Assembly: GCA_949361645.1 (NCBI GenBank)
Contig: OX442437.1
Coordinates: 1,756,296 to 1,820,295, forward strand
Source of the DNA: Spongilla lacustris
Lineage: Eukaryota > Porifera > Demospongiae > Spongillida > Spongillidae
Direction of reading: 5' to 3'
DNA length: 64,000 nucleotides
A program made the position numbers and the translations under genes. The notes under the pieces were generated by a model. That model saw nothing but the letters and a program-made list of their open reading frames with translations. It was not told the origin of the DNA and ran no database searches. Below, in pieces: positions 11,510 to 21,839 of this stretch; positions within the stretch are counted from its first letter, which is position 1, and every line of letters begins with the position of its first letter.

Positions 11510-12570
11510 AGATGACTGGCGGTTTGATCAACTAAGATGGTCAAATCAGGGAGTGCAAAAGCTGCCTAGAAAGGACTCTACAGCTAAGAAGTCATACTTT
11601 TGTATCTCTAATCCCAGTGTACATGAACCATCATCCATTGAATTTAAGAAGGATGCTTATTAACTTTTATTACCAAATGATGTGCTGATACATTACATAG
11701 GGAATGAGAAGTGTGCCGTTACTTATGCCCATGGTAATACAACAAATGAATTTAAAAGAGAATGTATAAGAACTTGTCCATCTGTCATTCAAACCCTCAT
11801 CAAAACTGCCACATGGCAATATCAGTAAAGTCATACAGAGACCACATTTTATATGATACTACATCTCCTACACATTTGGCGGTTAAACATCCTTGCAATA
11901 CATGTATAAAGCAGGCGCTAAACATAAGATCCAAAATACTAGGGTAACAAAGATAGTCACATGATGCTTTATATAACCTACATAAACTGACCATTGATAT
12001 TCCTGTAGGCAACAGACATTGTTTGAAGAATTTGGTTGACTGACTCACCATCCCATCAACTGCTGTCATACGACACTACATTCAAGATAGGGGATTTTTA
12101 TTTGTGTCAGCATTAGCCTTCTGGCATGTTCTATTTACACAGACTCCTGTTATTCCACTTTGCTTTCTATTACATGATAGAAAGTTCCAATCGTCATGCA
12201 CATGATGAACTGTTCAGTGTTTGCTGCAAATTGTCACCAGAATTGCAGAAGACTTGAAAACCCATTGTTACTGATGACGAGCAGGTCATAGTAAGCACGA
12301 TCAAAAAGCATTCGCATTCTGCACTGCATTTGAGGTGTTGGAATCACATTTTTAGAGATTCACATAGATGGTTAGGTTCCCATGGTGAGGATGCTAACGA
12401 AATATCAGTGTATCCTGCAGATATGAAAGTTCTCTTTCACATCTCATCATCTGATGAATACAACTCTGCCGTAGCTGACTTTGCTAGGATATGGAGTGCA
12501 TGTGCACCTTTCCATCAGTATATGACTTGCATATACACCCTGACATTGAATTCATTGCCAGGTGGGGGAT
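11510..12570 (+). pseudogene. MULE-like transposase pseudogene
   Basis: Plus-strand frames read DDWRFDQLRW near the start, then LLPNDVLIHYIGNEKC (about 11675), then a transposase core. SYDTTFKIGDFYL at about 12065-12105 carries the first catalytic Asp context of MULE enzymes. ELFSVCCKLSPELQ and KPIVTDDEQVIVSTIKKH follow, then LHLRCWNHIFRD (about 12325), the RC-x2-H signature, and NEISVYPADMKVLFH. Stops (TAA near 11663, TAG at about 12114, TGA at about 12258) and at least one shift break it. The C-terminal part after about 12560 is gone. Neither TIR was found. Confidence 0.75.
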
Positions 12571-12614
12571 TGAGCCATGTGGTGTATACAGTATACAATA
12601 ACAAGTAATCAGGC

Positions 12615-13736
12615 TGAAGGTTTTATAATCATATATTAAAAAGCTTGCAGGAATGGAAAGAAGCACCCATGCATGGATTGCATGGTCCTTTCTCTGTACT
12701 ATATTTGCAGATATTCTACTGACGCGAAATTGAGAGAGGGAACAAGGTTTGGAAGAATATAAACTTCATCACAATTCCCGTGTTTGATATGCTACCACTA
12801 TCAGTATTAGATTCTTTTGCAAGCCAATCTTCATCACCCACAGGCCACAGTGCATCCTAAACCTAAACGGATTCGTTAGCCACTCAGTGGGGTGTGTATA
12901 CACTGTACCTTCGCACAAGCAGCAGGGTGCCTCAAGTGTAATGCTGTTACTGATTCTTCTTATGATTATTACTCCTGGCAATGCTGATCATGATCAGCTG
13001 TATAATTTGTCAGTGAAGCCACAAAAGCGCGTTAAATTGTGCTTGCGCGTCCCGCCTTAATAGCACCGCTGTAGCTCCGCTAGCGCTACAGCTTGCGTTC
13101 TAAACATTTGTGTTTAGGATTGTATCTGTAGTGTGATGCTGTATGCAGTACTTGACAATGTATATTAGACGTCACTGTTAATTATTATAGTTCATTTTCT
13201 GCCTAAGAACATAAATATTCATCAATTTCTGCTTAAAATGAATTGATAAATCGGCTGCAAAATCATATACATATCTTGATATTATATGATTGAAATCATT
13301 TAATAACTACCTAATCACATCGAGTAATACGGTGCAGTGGCGTAGGAAAGGAATGTGATCCTGTCGAATCAGGAATAGGCCCCAGCTGATTAAAAACATG
13401 GTTCCAGGCTGCCGAAGTATTACTTTTTAACTAAACTCTTTGCGCACTGCATGTACGTGTATTACTTGCAATAAAGATCAATGAGATCACCCCACTGTAC
13501 TTGTTCTTCGATCTGTATCACTATACTTCGTCGCCAAGAACGTATACGTCGCAGGCTTTATATTCCCTCCTCTCAGTTACATGCATGTACGATAATGCAG
13601 TACACATGTACTTATATGCATACGATATTACAGTATACGTGTAGGCGTGGCTAAACGTCAAAACATTTATCATGTCAAACTGCCCCTACCTACACATAGC
13701 ACGCCGGTCATATATTGTCAAATTCCTTACTAAATG

Positions 13737-13770
<34 letters not shown>

Positions 13771-14030
13771 GATTGATAAGTGCGCGCATAAGAATTAAGC
13801 GGGTCCCGTTTTAATGAGACTAATCATTGGGGTATGGCATACTTTCGATACATGTAATATCTATGATACAATTGATCGGATTTTAAATTTTCATGAAAAC
13901 CTCACGCTGGTACTAAAATTATATTGCAACTCAAAGAATACTCACTAACCTTCTATACAATTACATTCATTGCATGCAGAATGCTAAAGTAAATTTTCAA
14001 GTAAATTCAAGTTTCAGTGTGGTCTCATTT
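12615..14030. other. Intergenic with a 30-base G run
   Basis: No gene supported. A GC-richer island at about 13028-13110 contains the short palindrome GCTGTAGC-TCCGCTAGC-GCTACAGC. A pure G run occupies about 13740-13769. The rest is unremarkable AT-rich DNA. Confidence 0.45.
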
Positions 14031-14031
14031 T

Positions 14032-15421
14032 TTAATAACGCTTCTGTAGATCTGAGTATGGAGGAGGGGTATTAGCGTTTGTTGGCAGTGTAGTGAGTGG
14101 GGGAGTGGAGGGAGGAGTGTAGGCAGGGGGTGAAGTAGAGTAGGGAGGAGGGGCATCGACAGCTGCTGTGGGAAGTATAGAAGGCACCATCACTATTGGT
14201 TGCATTTGTTGAACATAAGGAGTATCATCTTGAACATGATAAGTATCATCTTGAACATGGGGAGAATTGCCACTTGAATAACAAAGTGATTTTTTCTTTA
14301 TTGCTGTTATGATCAGTAATATTGTGATCATAATCATGAAGCATATCAGCAACACCCCACCAGTGATTCCACCAATGACACCCACAGCACTTGCAGCTGG
14401 CTGCTGAAAACTGCATGGAAATAAGAAAAGGTGTATTATAAAGAAGGTAGAAGTGCCGTACTTTATTGCCTTTTTGAATTGGTGTTATAACATTTACTGT
14501 AAAACTATTAGCAACCTTCAGTACATGTATACAAATATGGGCACCCTTTGTCCTACTTTCATTTATACAGTATCATAGCCCAAAGGTGCTTTAAATATGA
14601 TGCGCGCGTGCTTAAAAGTCACACATAATTAATTTTGGCCCAACGTGTAGTATTCAACTATGCTGCCAAATTATATAGTTAAAGCATGTGAGCTGGTTGG
14701 TATATCCATGTTCATTAGGCGTCATGCATAAATGTGTTCTGTAGCGTTTGAACTGAAACAAGTGAGACTTGGGGACCAAGCGCCTCTCTAGACTTGCTAG
14801 AACACTGGCAGCACTAGTCCAGATCTATAAATGATTGTATTTGTCCCTGATCATAGACAACTCCTGGCAAGTGTCATTCTGTCTAGAGACTGTATTTAAT
14901 TTTGTATGCAGGTATAATATTGTATGCATGTACATGTACTTGCTTATGTAATAATTTTAACTGATAAGTTTACCGGACAATTCAATATGATACGATACGA
15001 CCACGAACTACTGTTATGAATTGAAAAGGAGGATGATGGTTTGATGAGATAAGGGACAAAGAAAATTGTTCTGTTGTGTAAAATATATAATTATGACACA
15101 AACAATATATACAGACCTAGCCCTATAAATTTGCATTGCTAACATGATTACTGGAACAATACCAAATGTGGTGCTGCTTTTGTTGCTAACAAAGGAGATT
15201 TCAATCATTATATAATCCACAATTAATTAACCAGTTAATGCTAGTATGCAGTTTAAAGAATCTGTTGGCAAACCTAACCACTTTTATCTATGACATTAGG
15301 AAATAAATTATTATTAGGCATTAATTGCTAATTATTAGACATTCATTGCTCATACCTGATGACTGGAGAAGTTGTGGGGGAGGGAGTCTCAAATGTAATG
15401 TTGTTGGACGATGCATATGGT
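14032..15421 (-). CDS. C-terminal exons of a single-pass membrane protein with PPxY motifs
   Basis: Two minus-strand exons are supported. Exon 15357-15421 lies between TCTGCAG and GTATGAG and encodes a Thr/Ser/Pro-rich juxtamembrane stretch (SNNITFETPSPTTSP). The terminal exon 14032-14410 follows TTATTTCCATGCAG. The join keeps frame and gives FQQPAASAV, then a hydrophobic segment of about 24 residues (GGITGGVLLICFMIMITILL) ending in a KKK stop-transfer. The cytoplasmic tail has about 85 residues with a short HVQDDT duplication and three proline-tyrosine motifs (PPPYST, PPAYTP, PPPYSD) that fit WW-domain ligands. The last one lies next to the C-terminus. Upstream ectodomain exons were not found. 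The topology looks like a type I receptor or adhesion protein; the identity is unknown. Confidence 0.6.
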
Positions 15422-15982
15422 CTGCAGAGATAAAATGGTTGCATAAAATCACCCAGAATGCATAACTAACAAGAATGTTATAAACTACTTAACATAGTTA
15501 GTCCATTTCTTATTTATATCAATGGTGGTTGAATCTTCATCAGTGCAATAACCATAATTCAGGCTAAAGATCCCTCATTGGGGTCCTATATCTATCTCAA
15601 GAAATGTGCATGAAGTGTTTGGCTTTGGTGACCTCACATTATTCCCTCCACATACGTGTAACCTTTTAATCAAAATGGCTAAGTTATTTCGACTATGAAA
15701 GAAAGTGTAATCGATTTTCAGGTTAATAGGAACTTGCAAATCAGTTATTAGAAGCATCAAATCGACTTTGACAATTATTGCACTATTAATTTGCCAACCT
15801 ACATGTAGGTTTTACCATGTTTTTCCATGTTTTCTAATTTTGGTATTGGCACGATAAGTCACAGTACCTCAAGTCTATACATATACAGCCATTGTTCGAA
15901 CTGCATGCTCCCCGATAACTGAAGTACAAGCAGAACCAGCTAGAAACGTCATGGTGGAGCACCGAAGCTGCCAATCAAGACA

Positions 15983-16950
15983 TGTAGGGGAGGAGTGGGT
16001 TAGTTGAGCCACTTAAGTTTACGTTTATACTGCCTCTGAGGTTAGGTATAAAGCAGAGGTTAATAGTCTGATGTAAAGGGGCATCACTTTAGTATATGTT
16101 GTAGGAATGTTAGAGACTGGGGATGTATGTGAGAAAAAGGACATTATTAAAAATCAACAGGCACAACTAACTAAAAATCAAATGGCACAACTAACCCACC
16201 CAAGTGGGTTAGTTGTGCCAGGTACATGGGTCAGTTGAGTCATATGCTGCCTTAAGCCTAAGTTAGTTGCATGGCACAATAATTGCTAACATAAGTAGGC
16301 CTAGGCCTTACATTATCATATCATTGATCAAAGAAAATTCATACACTAATGCATGACACGTTTTCGATGCGAGCACTTGAAAGTGTTTTTAACGTGATTC
16401 ACAAGTCATTTTTCCTTTTAGAAATAAAAACAGAATGCATCTAAGATTGTTGCATAACCAAATAAGCTTAGCTCACTATTTCTGTTATGTGAATCAATAA
16501 ATCATTTTAATGCTATACAATTGAAGCTAAAGCGTGTGTCTCAACTAACACCCCTTGCAAATGGCTCAACTAACCCCACTACTAACTTTTCCTGTAACTA
16601 GCTAAGTTGTATAAAAAGTAATCAAAGTATATAGTTCATTATAAACACAAATATAGCTGCATACATGTACTTTCAAACACCCAAGACTGAAACAAGAATA
16701 TTGCCATTATGTAGAAATTATGAGGGCACAAACCATAAAAACTGAATTTCACTCTGATCATCAAAATTCTTATTTTTGAATTTCACATTCTGATGAATAC
16801 TAGAACAGAATCCTAAAGTCGGACAAAAAGCTAGTTTTAACACTTAATGTCAATATATGCTAGCATAATTCAATTATTTTTCTTCATGGAGCCAAAAAAG
16901 GGGGTGGCTCAACTAACCCAGTGGCTCAACTAACCCACTCCTCCCCTACA
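15983..16950. mobile_element. TIR element with iterated internal motif
   Basis: Perfect 30-bp inverted repeats occur at 15983-16012 and 16921-16950 (TGTAGGGGAGGAGTGGGTTA and on). If TA is the target duplication, the true ends are GGGGAGG at 15987 and 16946. The motif GGCTCAACTAACCCA or GGCACAACTAACCCA recurs in both orientations at about 16145, 16165, 16187, 16203, 16230, 16530, 16562 and 16905. That spacing resembles binding-site arrays near the ends of DNA transposons. The 968-bp element has no coding frame. Confidence 0.8.
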
Positions 16951-17327
16951 GAGCTTGTCACAAAGAGCGTTTTTCTACAATATCTCCACGATTGAACATG
17001 CTATAAGGATGCAAATTACATTTTTAGAATCAGCATGTTTTTCTACACCACATCATATGAAAACAACAAAGTCACATGACTTATTTATGTTTTTATACAT
17101 CAATAAACAAGTTAATCTTTAAGTGTGCGTTTATGTGCCTGGAGACCTAACCAATTGTAGTTAAAGCCTCAAAATTTTTTTGCAACTACACCACCTATGT
17201 TCCATCTCTGGTCGCAACTTGGGCTACACGCCCTCAGCGATTATGGAGATTGGTTATTGATCATCATATTTCAGAGGTCTGCTAGGACTAAGGGCTATAC
17301 TGCTGTGAAAACTTGAGTTAAGCTCCA

Positions 17328-17378
17328 GTCCTCATCGCGGACGAGGTGCCTTCGGCACCGTACTGCGTGCTTCGCACG
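17328..17378. other. Three consecutive short hairpins
   Basis: Three perfect small stems follow each other: GTCC-loop-GGAC (17328-17342), GGTGCC-TTC-GGCACC (17345-17359, able to close a C-UUCG-G tetraloop) and CGTGC-TTC-GCACG (17366-17378). They sit in otherwise AT-rich DNA 100 bp before an RT fragment. Function unknown; they could be the structured end of a retroelement or a SINE. Confidence 0.5.
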
Positions 17379-17479
17379 TCATACTTAATCGAATCGCTGA
17401 TTAACCTACCAAACCTGAAAATCGGTTACACACCCTATTGCCAGGGCAATGCCTCCACACTTTATTTTGGGGCTCAATG

Positions 17480-18090
17480 GAGAAGTTTGACATAGATGTT
17501 TGCCATGCAGAGTGAACTGTTGTTGATGTCCCTGAATAAGCTTGGAGGCAGGCCCAGTTGAATTTGACAAGAGGGGGATTTGGTCTGCCCTCATTGGCTC
17601 TTCATTCATCAGCTGTTGATGTAGCGTCTGTGTGTGGTTCTGATGGTGTGATCTCCACACCCCATTTGGAAAAGGCCATTGCCCACTACAGCACCTGTGT
17701 TTCACTTTCAGATTCGCAGCCTTAAGGAAAACTAAAGAACCTGTCTGATACAACTGAAGAGAAATTTGCTGGTAAGGCCAGACTGCAGTCTGTATCATCA
17801 CACCATGCATCAGTGTGTATTTCTGCTCAGTGTGGGGTTACACTTTGACCCAAATGAGTTCCAAATAGCATTGAAATGGTGGTTTTGAGTCAATCCTTCA
17901 GTGAGTTTGGATGGAAATCAAATTGTGTACTGGACCCTTTGGGTTACTACCGTGTCACATGCAAAAGAAGAGGTAATGTAACAACTGGTCACAACACTCT
18001 TCACAATGTGGTATACAACACCATTCAGGGAGCTGGTTTGTCTGCGCACCTAGAAGTTGGCTGTGGATGGGGACAAGGTAATTCCTAAAA
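17480..18090 (+). pseudogene. C-terminal part of an RT element, copy 1
   Basis: Plus-strand frames read LTRGGFGLPSLALHSSAVDV (about 17553-17612), then SVSSHHASVC, then a Cys/His region LDPLGYYRVTCKRRGNVTT with GHNTLHNVV, and HLEVGCGWGQ. This is the region after the RT domain in a retroelement family whose RT part appears on the opposite strand at 18105-18740. Stops and shifts are frequent. Its end meets the inverted RT fragment at about 18090. Confidence 0.7.
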
Positions 18091-18104
18091 ATGACCAACA
18101 GACA

Positions 18105-18740
18105 TCCTGGATTCAATGTGGCACCTTAGCACTCCCTTTGACATTCCGTTTAAGTCACTTAATATGTTGGAAGCAGTCATTGTGACAGATCTAGGTACTA
18201 TACTATCTATGGTTGTACTCCAGACACTGAAAGGAGTTCCCACAATGGATACCACAATGATAGATGGGGCCCATAACACCATGATACCCAATGCAATAGT
18301 TCTGGAAAAAGAGGCACATCCATCCATAAGTGCTTGCCTAGAAAGGATGTTGAAAGCATTCCGCATGGCAATATTGAAAACAACAATTTCCACCCTCCTA
18401 CCCCCCCTCCCCCCAGTGTTCCTGAACACATCTCCTGAATAATTATTATTGAGTCAGCACAGCAGGCCATGCCTAGTGGCAATGGTTGTAATAAATCGGC
18501 AGCTTTTACCTTCAAAATGACACACATGCACTTTGCTGTAAGCGCGATTGGCCAAAAGTCGGATGGGCATTCTTGCTTGAACTTTTTGAGTGCAATTAAG
18601 TTTGCTCCTGCTAAGAACCTTGACACTAAAGTGGGTGCTTTGCCTGCTGCCAGAATGATTGCAATATTCCTAAGGAAGGAACAAATGGAAGTGCGAAGGG
18701 GGATACTAGCCACATCGAGTAGATCAGTGTTGTACTTGCA
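18105..18740 (-). pseudogene. RT domain fragment, inverted relative to its own C-terminus
   Basis: On the minus strand the frame gives SRFLAGANLIALKKFKQECP, CMCVILKVKAADLLQPL, RNAFNILSRQALMDGCASF and LLHWVSWCYGPHLSLW, an RT finger/palm pattern of the family whose C-terminal part flanks it on the plus strand. There are two or more frame changes. The active-site Asp pair is not visible, so the fragment stops before it. The opposite orientation of this part and of 17480-18090 shows an inversion or two independent insertions. Confidence 0.65.
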
Positions 18741-19114
18741 GACCTAAAGGGCCAGCTGCTGTGCCTTAGGGAAAACACCATAGGATGGAAAGAATGTTAA
18801 AATCAGGCTGTAGTGATATAATGCAGGCTCTGGTTTGAACAACTGGAAGGGGGCGGCTGGGATGTTTGTGGTTTCATTAATTTCGGCTACCCCACAAAAA
18901 ACTTTTCTCGTCATGCCAGATCTGCCTAATAAGACAGTCTGGTCAATGAGTTTTGTGTGGCCCCTATTCGTAGATGCACCACCAGCTCTGGTATGACCAA
19001 TTGCTTGGTCATTGACCATGTTTCAGAGGGATACTAAATCATAGGTAGATGACCGAGAGAGGCTTGCCATGAGGTCCCTGATATCTTAGCGATGGAAGGA
19101 CACACTTAGGAAGC

Positions 19115-19348
19115 CATAAGCAGCTTCAGCCATGCCTCCTCTGTATTACCTTGGACCACACACCTCAGGGCAGATGACAGTGCTCTTGCAAAAGCATGCC
19201 TAGACTTTAAAGGAATGAAGCGCAAAGTTGGAAGCATAAGGAGCTTCAGCCATGCCTCCTCTGTATTACCTTGAACTAGACATCTCAGGGCGAATGACAG
19301 TGCTGATGCCTAGACTTTGAAGGGATGAAATGCAAAGTTGGACTGTTG
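19115..19348. repeat. Tandem duplication of about 115 bp
   Basis: The stretch beginning AGCTTCAGCCATGCCTCCTC is present at about 19126 and again at about 19243. Each copy continues through CTGTATTACCTTG to ATGAANGCAAAGTTGGA. The copies differ by about ten percent. This lies inside the RT mosaic, and no coding sense was recovered. Confidence 0.7.
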
Positions 19349-19899
19349 TAATGGCAAACTTCCTTGAAGGTGGGAAGGCTTGGCTATTATACTTAAGAGG
19401 AGTTGCATCAGTAGATATGTCTTGGAACTAGCATAGAAGCTACAGCTTCTCCAACAAACAATATTACATACATTATGGTTTTAATAATTTGAAACATTTG
19501 CTAGCAAGCAGTTGAAACATCATGACTTCAGTGACCAGTATAGTTCATTCTTGACTATATAATTATATCCCAAATAATCTCATTGCTCTATGTTGCTGCC
19601 TGCCTTTCCATTGCACCTTTCACCTAGAACTTGAGTTTTGCCCAGCTATTATATTTCTATATTAGAATTGGCAGCTAGGCATTGTAGACAATGAAAACAA
19701 AATATGGCCTCCTCTGCATTGTTTGATGTTTTGCCCTTCATTATGTTCTACAAATGTTTTCAATGAATGGAAGGCTAGTGCTGATGCAAGAACTTTGCTA
19801 TCTTCATCAAGAACTTTGCTATCATCATCTGAGTCAATGGACTCCAGAAATGCTTATTTAATTTTATAGGGTGTAATCTTCAGCTTGGTTATCTGTAAT

Positions 19900-20835
19900 A
19901 CCCTCACCTGGATCACATTCCCACCTTGAGCCCAATGAATTTCAAATTGCTTTGAAGTAGTGGTTAGGCATTGGTGTCTTGGAAGGATCTACTTGTGTGT
20001 ATTGCCCTAACCATTCACTGGACCACCTTGGCCATCACTCCCTGACATGCAAACGTGGTGGTGATGTGGTTACATGCAACAACAGATTAAGGGATGTTTT
20101 AGTAGAGTATTACCACCTGGCACATGTTGACTGTCAAGTAGAGATGGGAAGTGGATGGGGATCGGAGAAGAGCAGGACACGGCCAGCTAATGTTCTGATT
20201 CCTAACTGGTCATTAGGCAAACCAGTTGCACTTGACCTTACTGTCACATCACCGCTCAATGCTGAAATAATTTCTGAAGCAAGTGTGACAGCGGGTCTGC
20301 AGCTTATGCAGCAGAACAGAGAAAGCATGTTGCAAATGACCCCAAGTGCAATGAATTGGGTTGGGTTTGTATCCCCCTTGCAGTAGAACTTTATGTGTGT
20401 TGGGGATTGGAAGCCAGGCAAACTCTATCTCGGCTTGGATGACGTCTAGCTTGTCAGCTGTGTTTTCCAAATCCCAGGCTATCACCCGACTCTATGGAAA
20501 TCTTAGCATAACTCTGGTGAGGACAAATGCTTGAGCTCTGCTAGCAAGGTGTGCAGGCTGTAAGGATGGTCCAGGTGATGATTTCTTAGAATAGGTTTTC
20601 ACATTATAATTATTTTTATGTTACTAAATGCAAGGAGCTAGGGTGGGTTTGCGTCCCCATGGTGGTTGAGGCATATGGTGCTTGAGGGACAGAAGCAATG
20701 GAGTCATTTTCACTTCTGGCCTCTCGCCTTGCAACTAGCTCCAACAGGGCTAAGGCTGAGGTCCTAGCTGCCTTATATGGCAGGCTGAACCTCAACTTAG
20801 TTCGAGCCAACGCCACAGCCATCCTCTCCAGATGC
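19900..20835 (+). pseudogene. C-terminal part of an RT element, copy 2
   Basis: The longest open stretch (19979-20386) reads SLDHLGHHSLTCKRGGDVVT, then NNRLRDVLVEYYHLAHVDCQ, then SRTRPANVLIPNWSLGKPVA and LDLTVTSPLNAEI. These align with the same Cys/His and catalytic-looking region as copy 1. The family's terminal motif YGRLNLNLVRANATAILSRC is at about 20765-20830. Between them are stops and about 250 bp that have lost frame. A T-rich tail follows, so 20835-20930 probably marks the 3' end of the element. It is better preserved than copy 1. Confidence 0.75.
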
Positions 20836-21687
20836 TTTGTCCCTGACTATTAGCAATAGTAGGGTGCATTTATTTATCTTACTGTATTAACATGTGATTT
20901 ATTTATAATGTAAAATAAAATTAGTTTATGTAATTATTATGTAATGAAGTAATTTAGACACAGCTATGGCTTACTTTGGCCTTCTGAAGTGCACAGTGAA
21001 GCTCTGTAAGTGATACACATTAGGAGGAATTGGTATTTTATCATAGACTATGAAAGCATATACACATAAATGCTCCTCATGACTCTAATGCATAAAGCTT
21101 AGTAAACACCATTTTAGTAGTCAAAGTTGCATACATGTACTATTAATCAACATAATGATAAATCATGCAATAAATTTAGGAGCATGAATAAAATGCAAGA
21201 ACAAAGTCTATTCTTATAGCACTCACATAAAAATTAGTTGGATTTTCCAAAGGCTGTGTGGTAGTATTACTCACCAAAGTAGCATTTTCAATAAATGATA
21301 TGGCTGTAGTTCTTCAATTCCAACAATAAAATAAATATGGAGGAATATTGTGTGAAGCAACAATAATACAATACAATGTGAAATTAAATATACAGTATGA
21401 TGATAATTAACATTTGGTTATCATACTCTATACAAATACTTGCATGGAGTGAGAGTCTCATGAATAAAGCACATCATTCTGCTACTCAAGGACTATGAAA
21501 GGTGTAGTGGAATAAGGTAGGGTCCCCATAAAAATTGTAGCCACAATGAAACTTTTGTGTGCGTGTTTACTACATGTAGGCACAAATCCCACCAGTGTCA
21601 ACTTGCTATAAAAAGGGAAAAGGGTACTTGCTCATTTGTAATTTATACGTTGCTATGGTAATGATAGATTGGCACTGAATATAACAT

Positions 21688-21719
<32 letters not shown>

Positions 21720-21830
21720 TTCATGTGCATGTAATATACACATAGGCAAGTAATGGCATAAATTAGATATGCACTTGTATACTGCCCCTAAAATGCGTAG
21801 CATTTACAAAAAATAGATAAATCAACATTG
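21688..21830 (-). mobile_element. 3' end of a CR1-like retrotransposon, severely truncated
   Basis: An AAT microsatellite (21690-21718) is followed by GGCAAGTAATGGCAT, ATGCACTTGTATACTGCC and a remnant matching the 3' untranslated end of the retrotransposon at 38618-40443. Only about 110 bp plus the tail remain, the usual result of 5' truncation during target-primed reverse transcription. Confidence 0.7.
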
Positions 21831-21839
21831 TTCAGCATT

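Noticed and set aside
17328..17378. Hammerhead ribozyme
   Set aside because: The conserved CTGATGA and GAAA core elements are not arranged around these stems.
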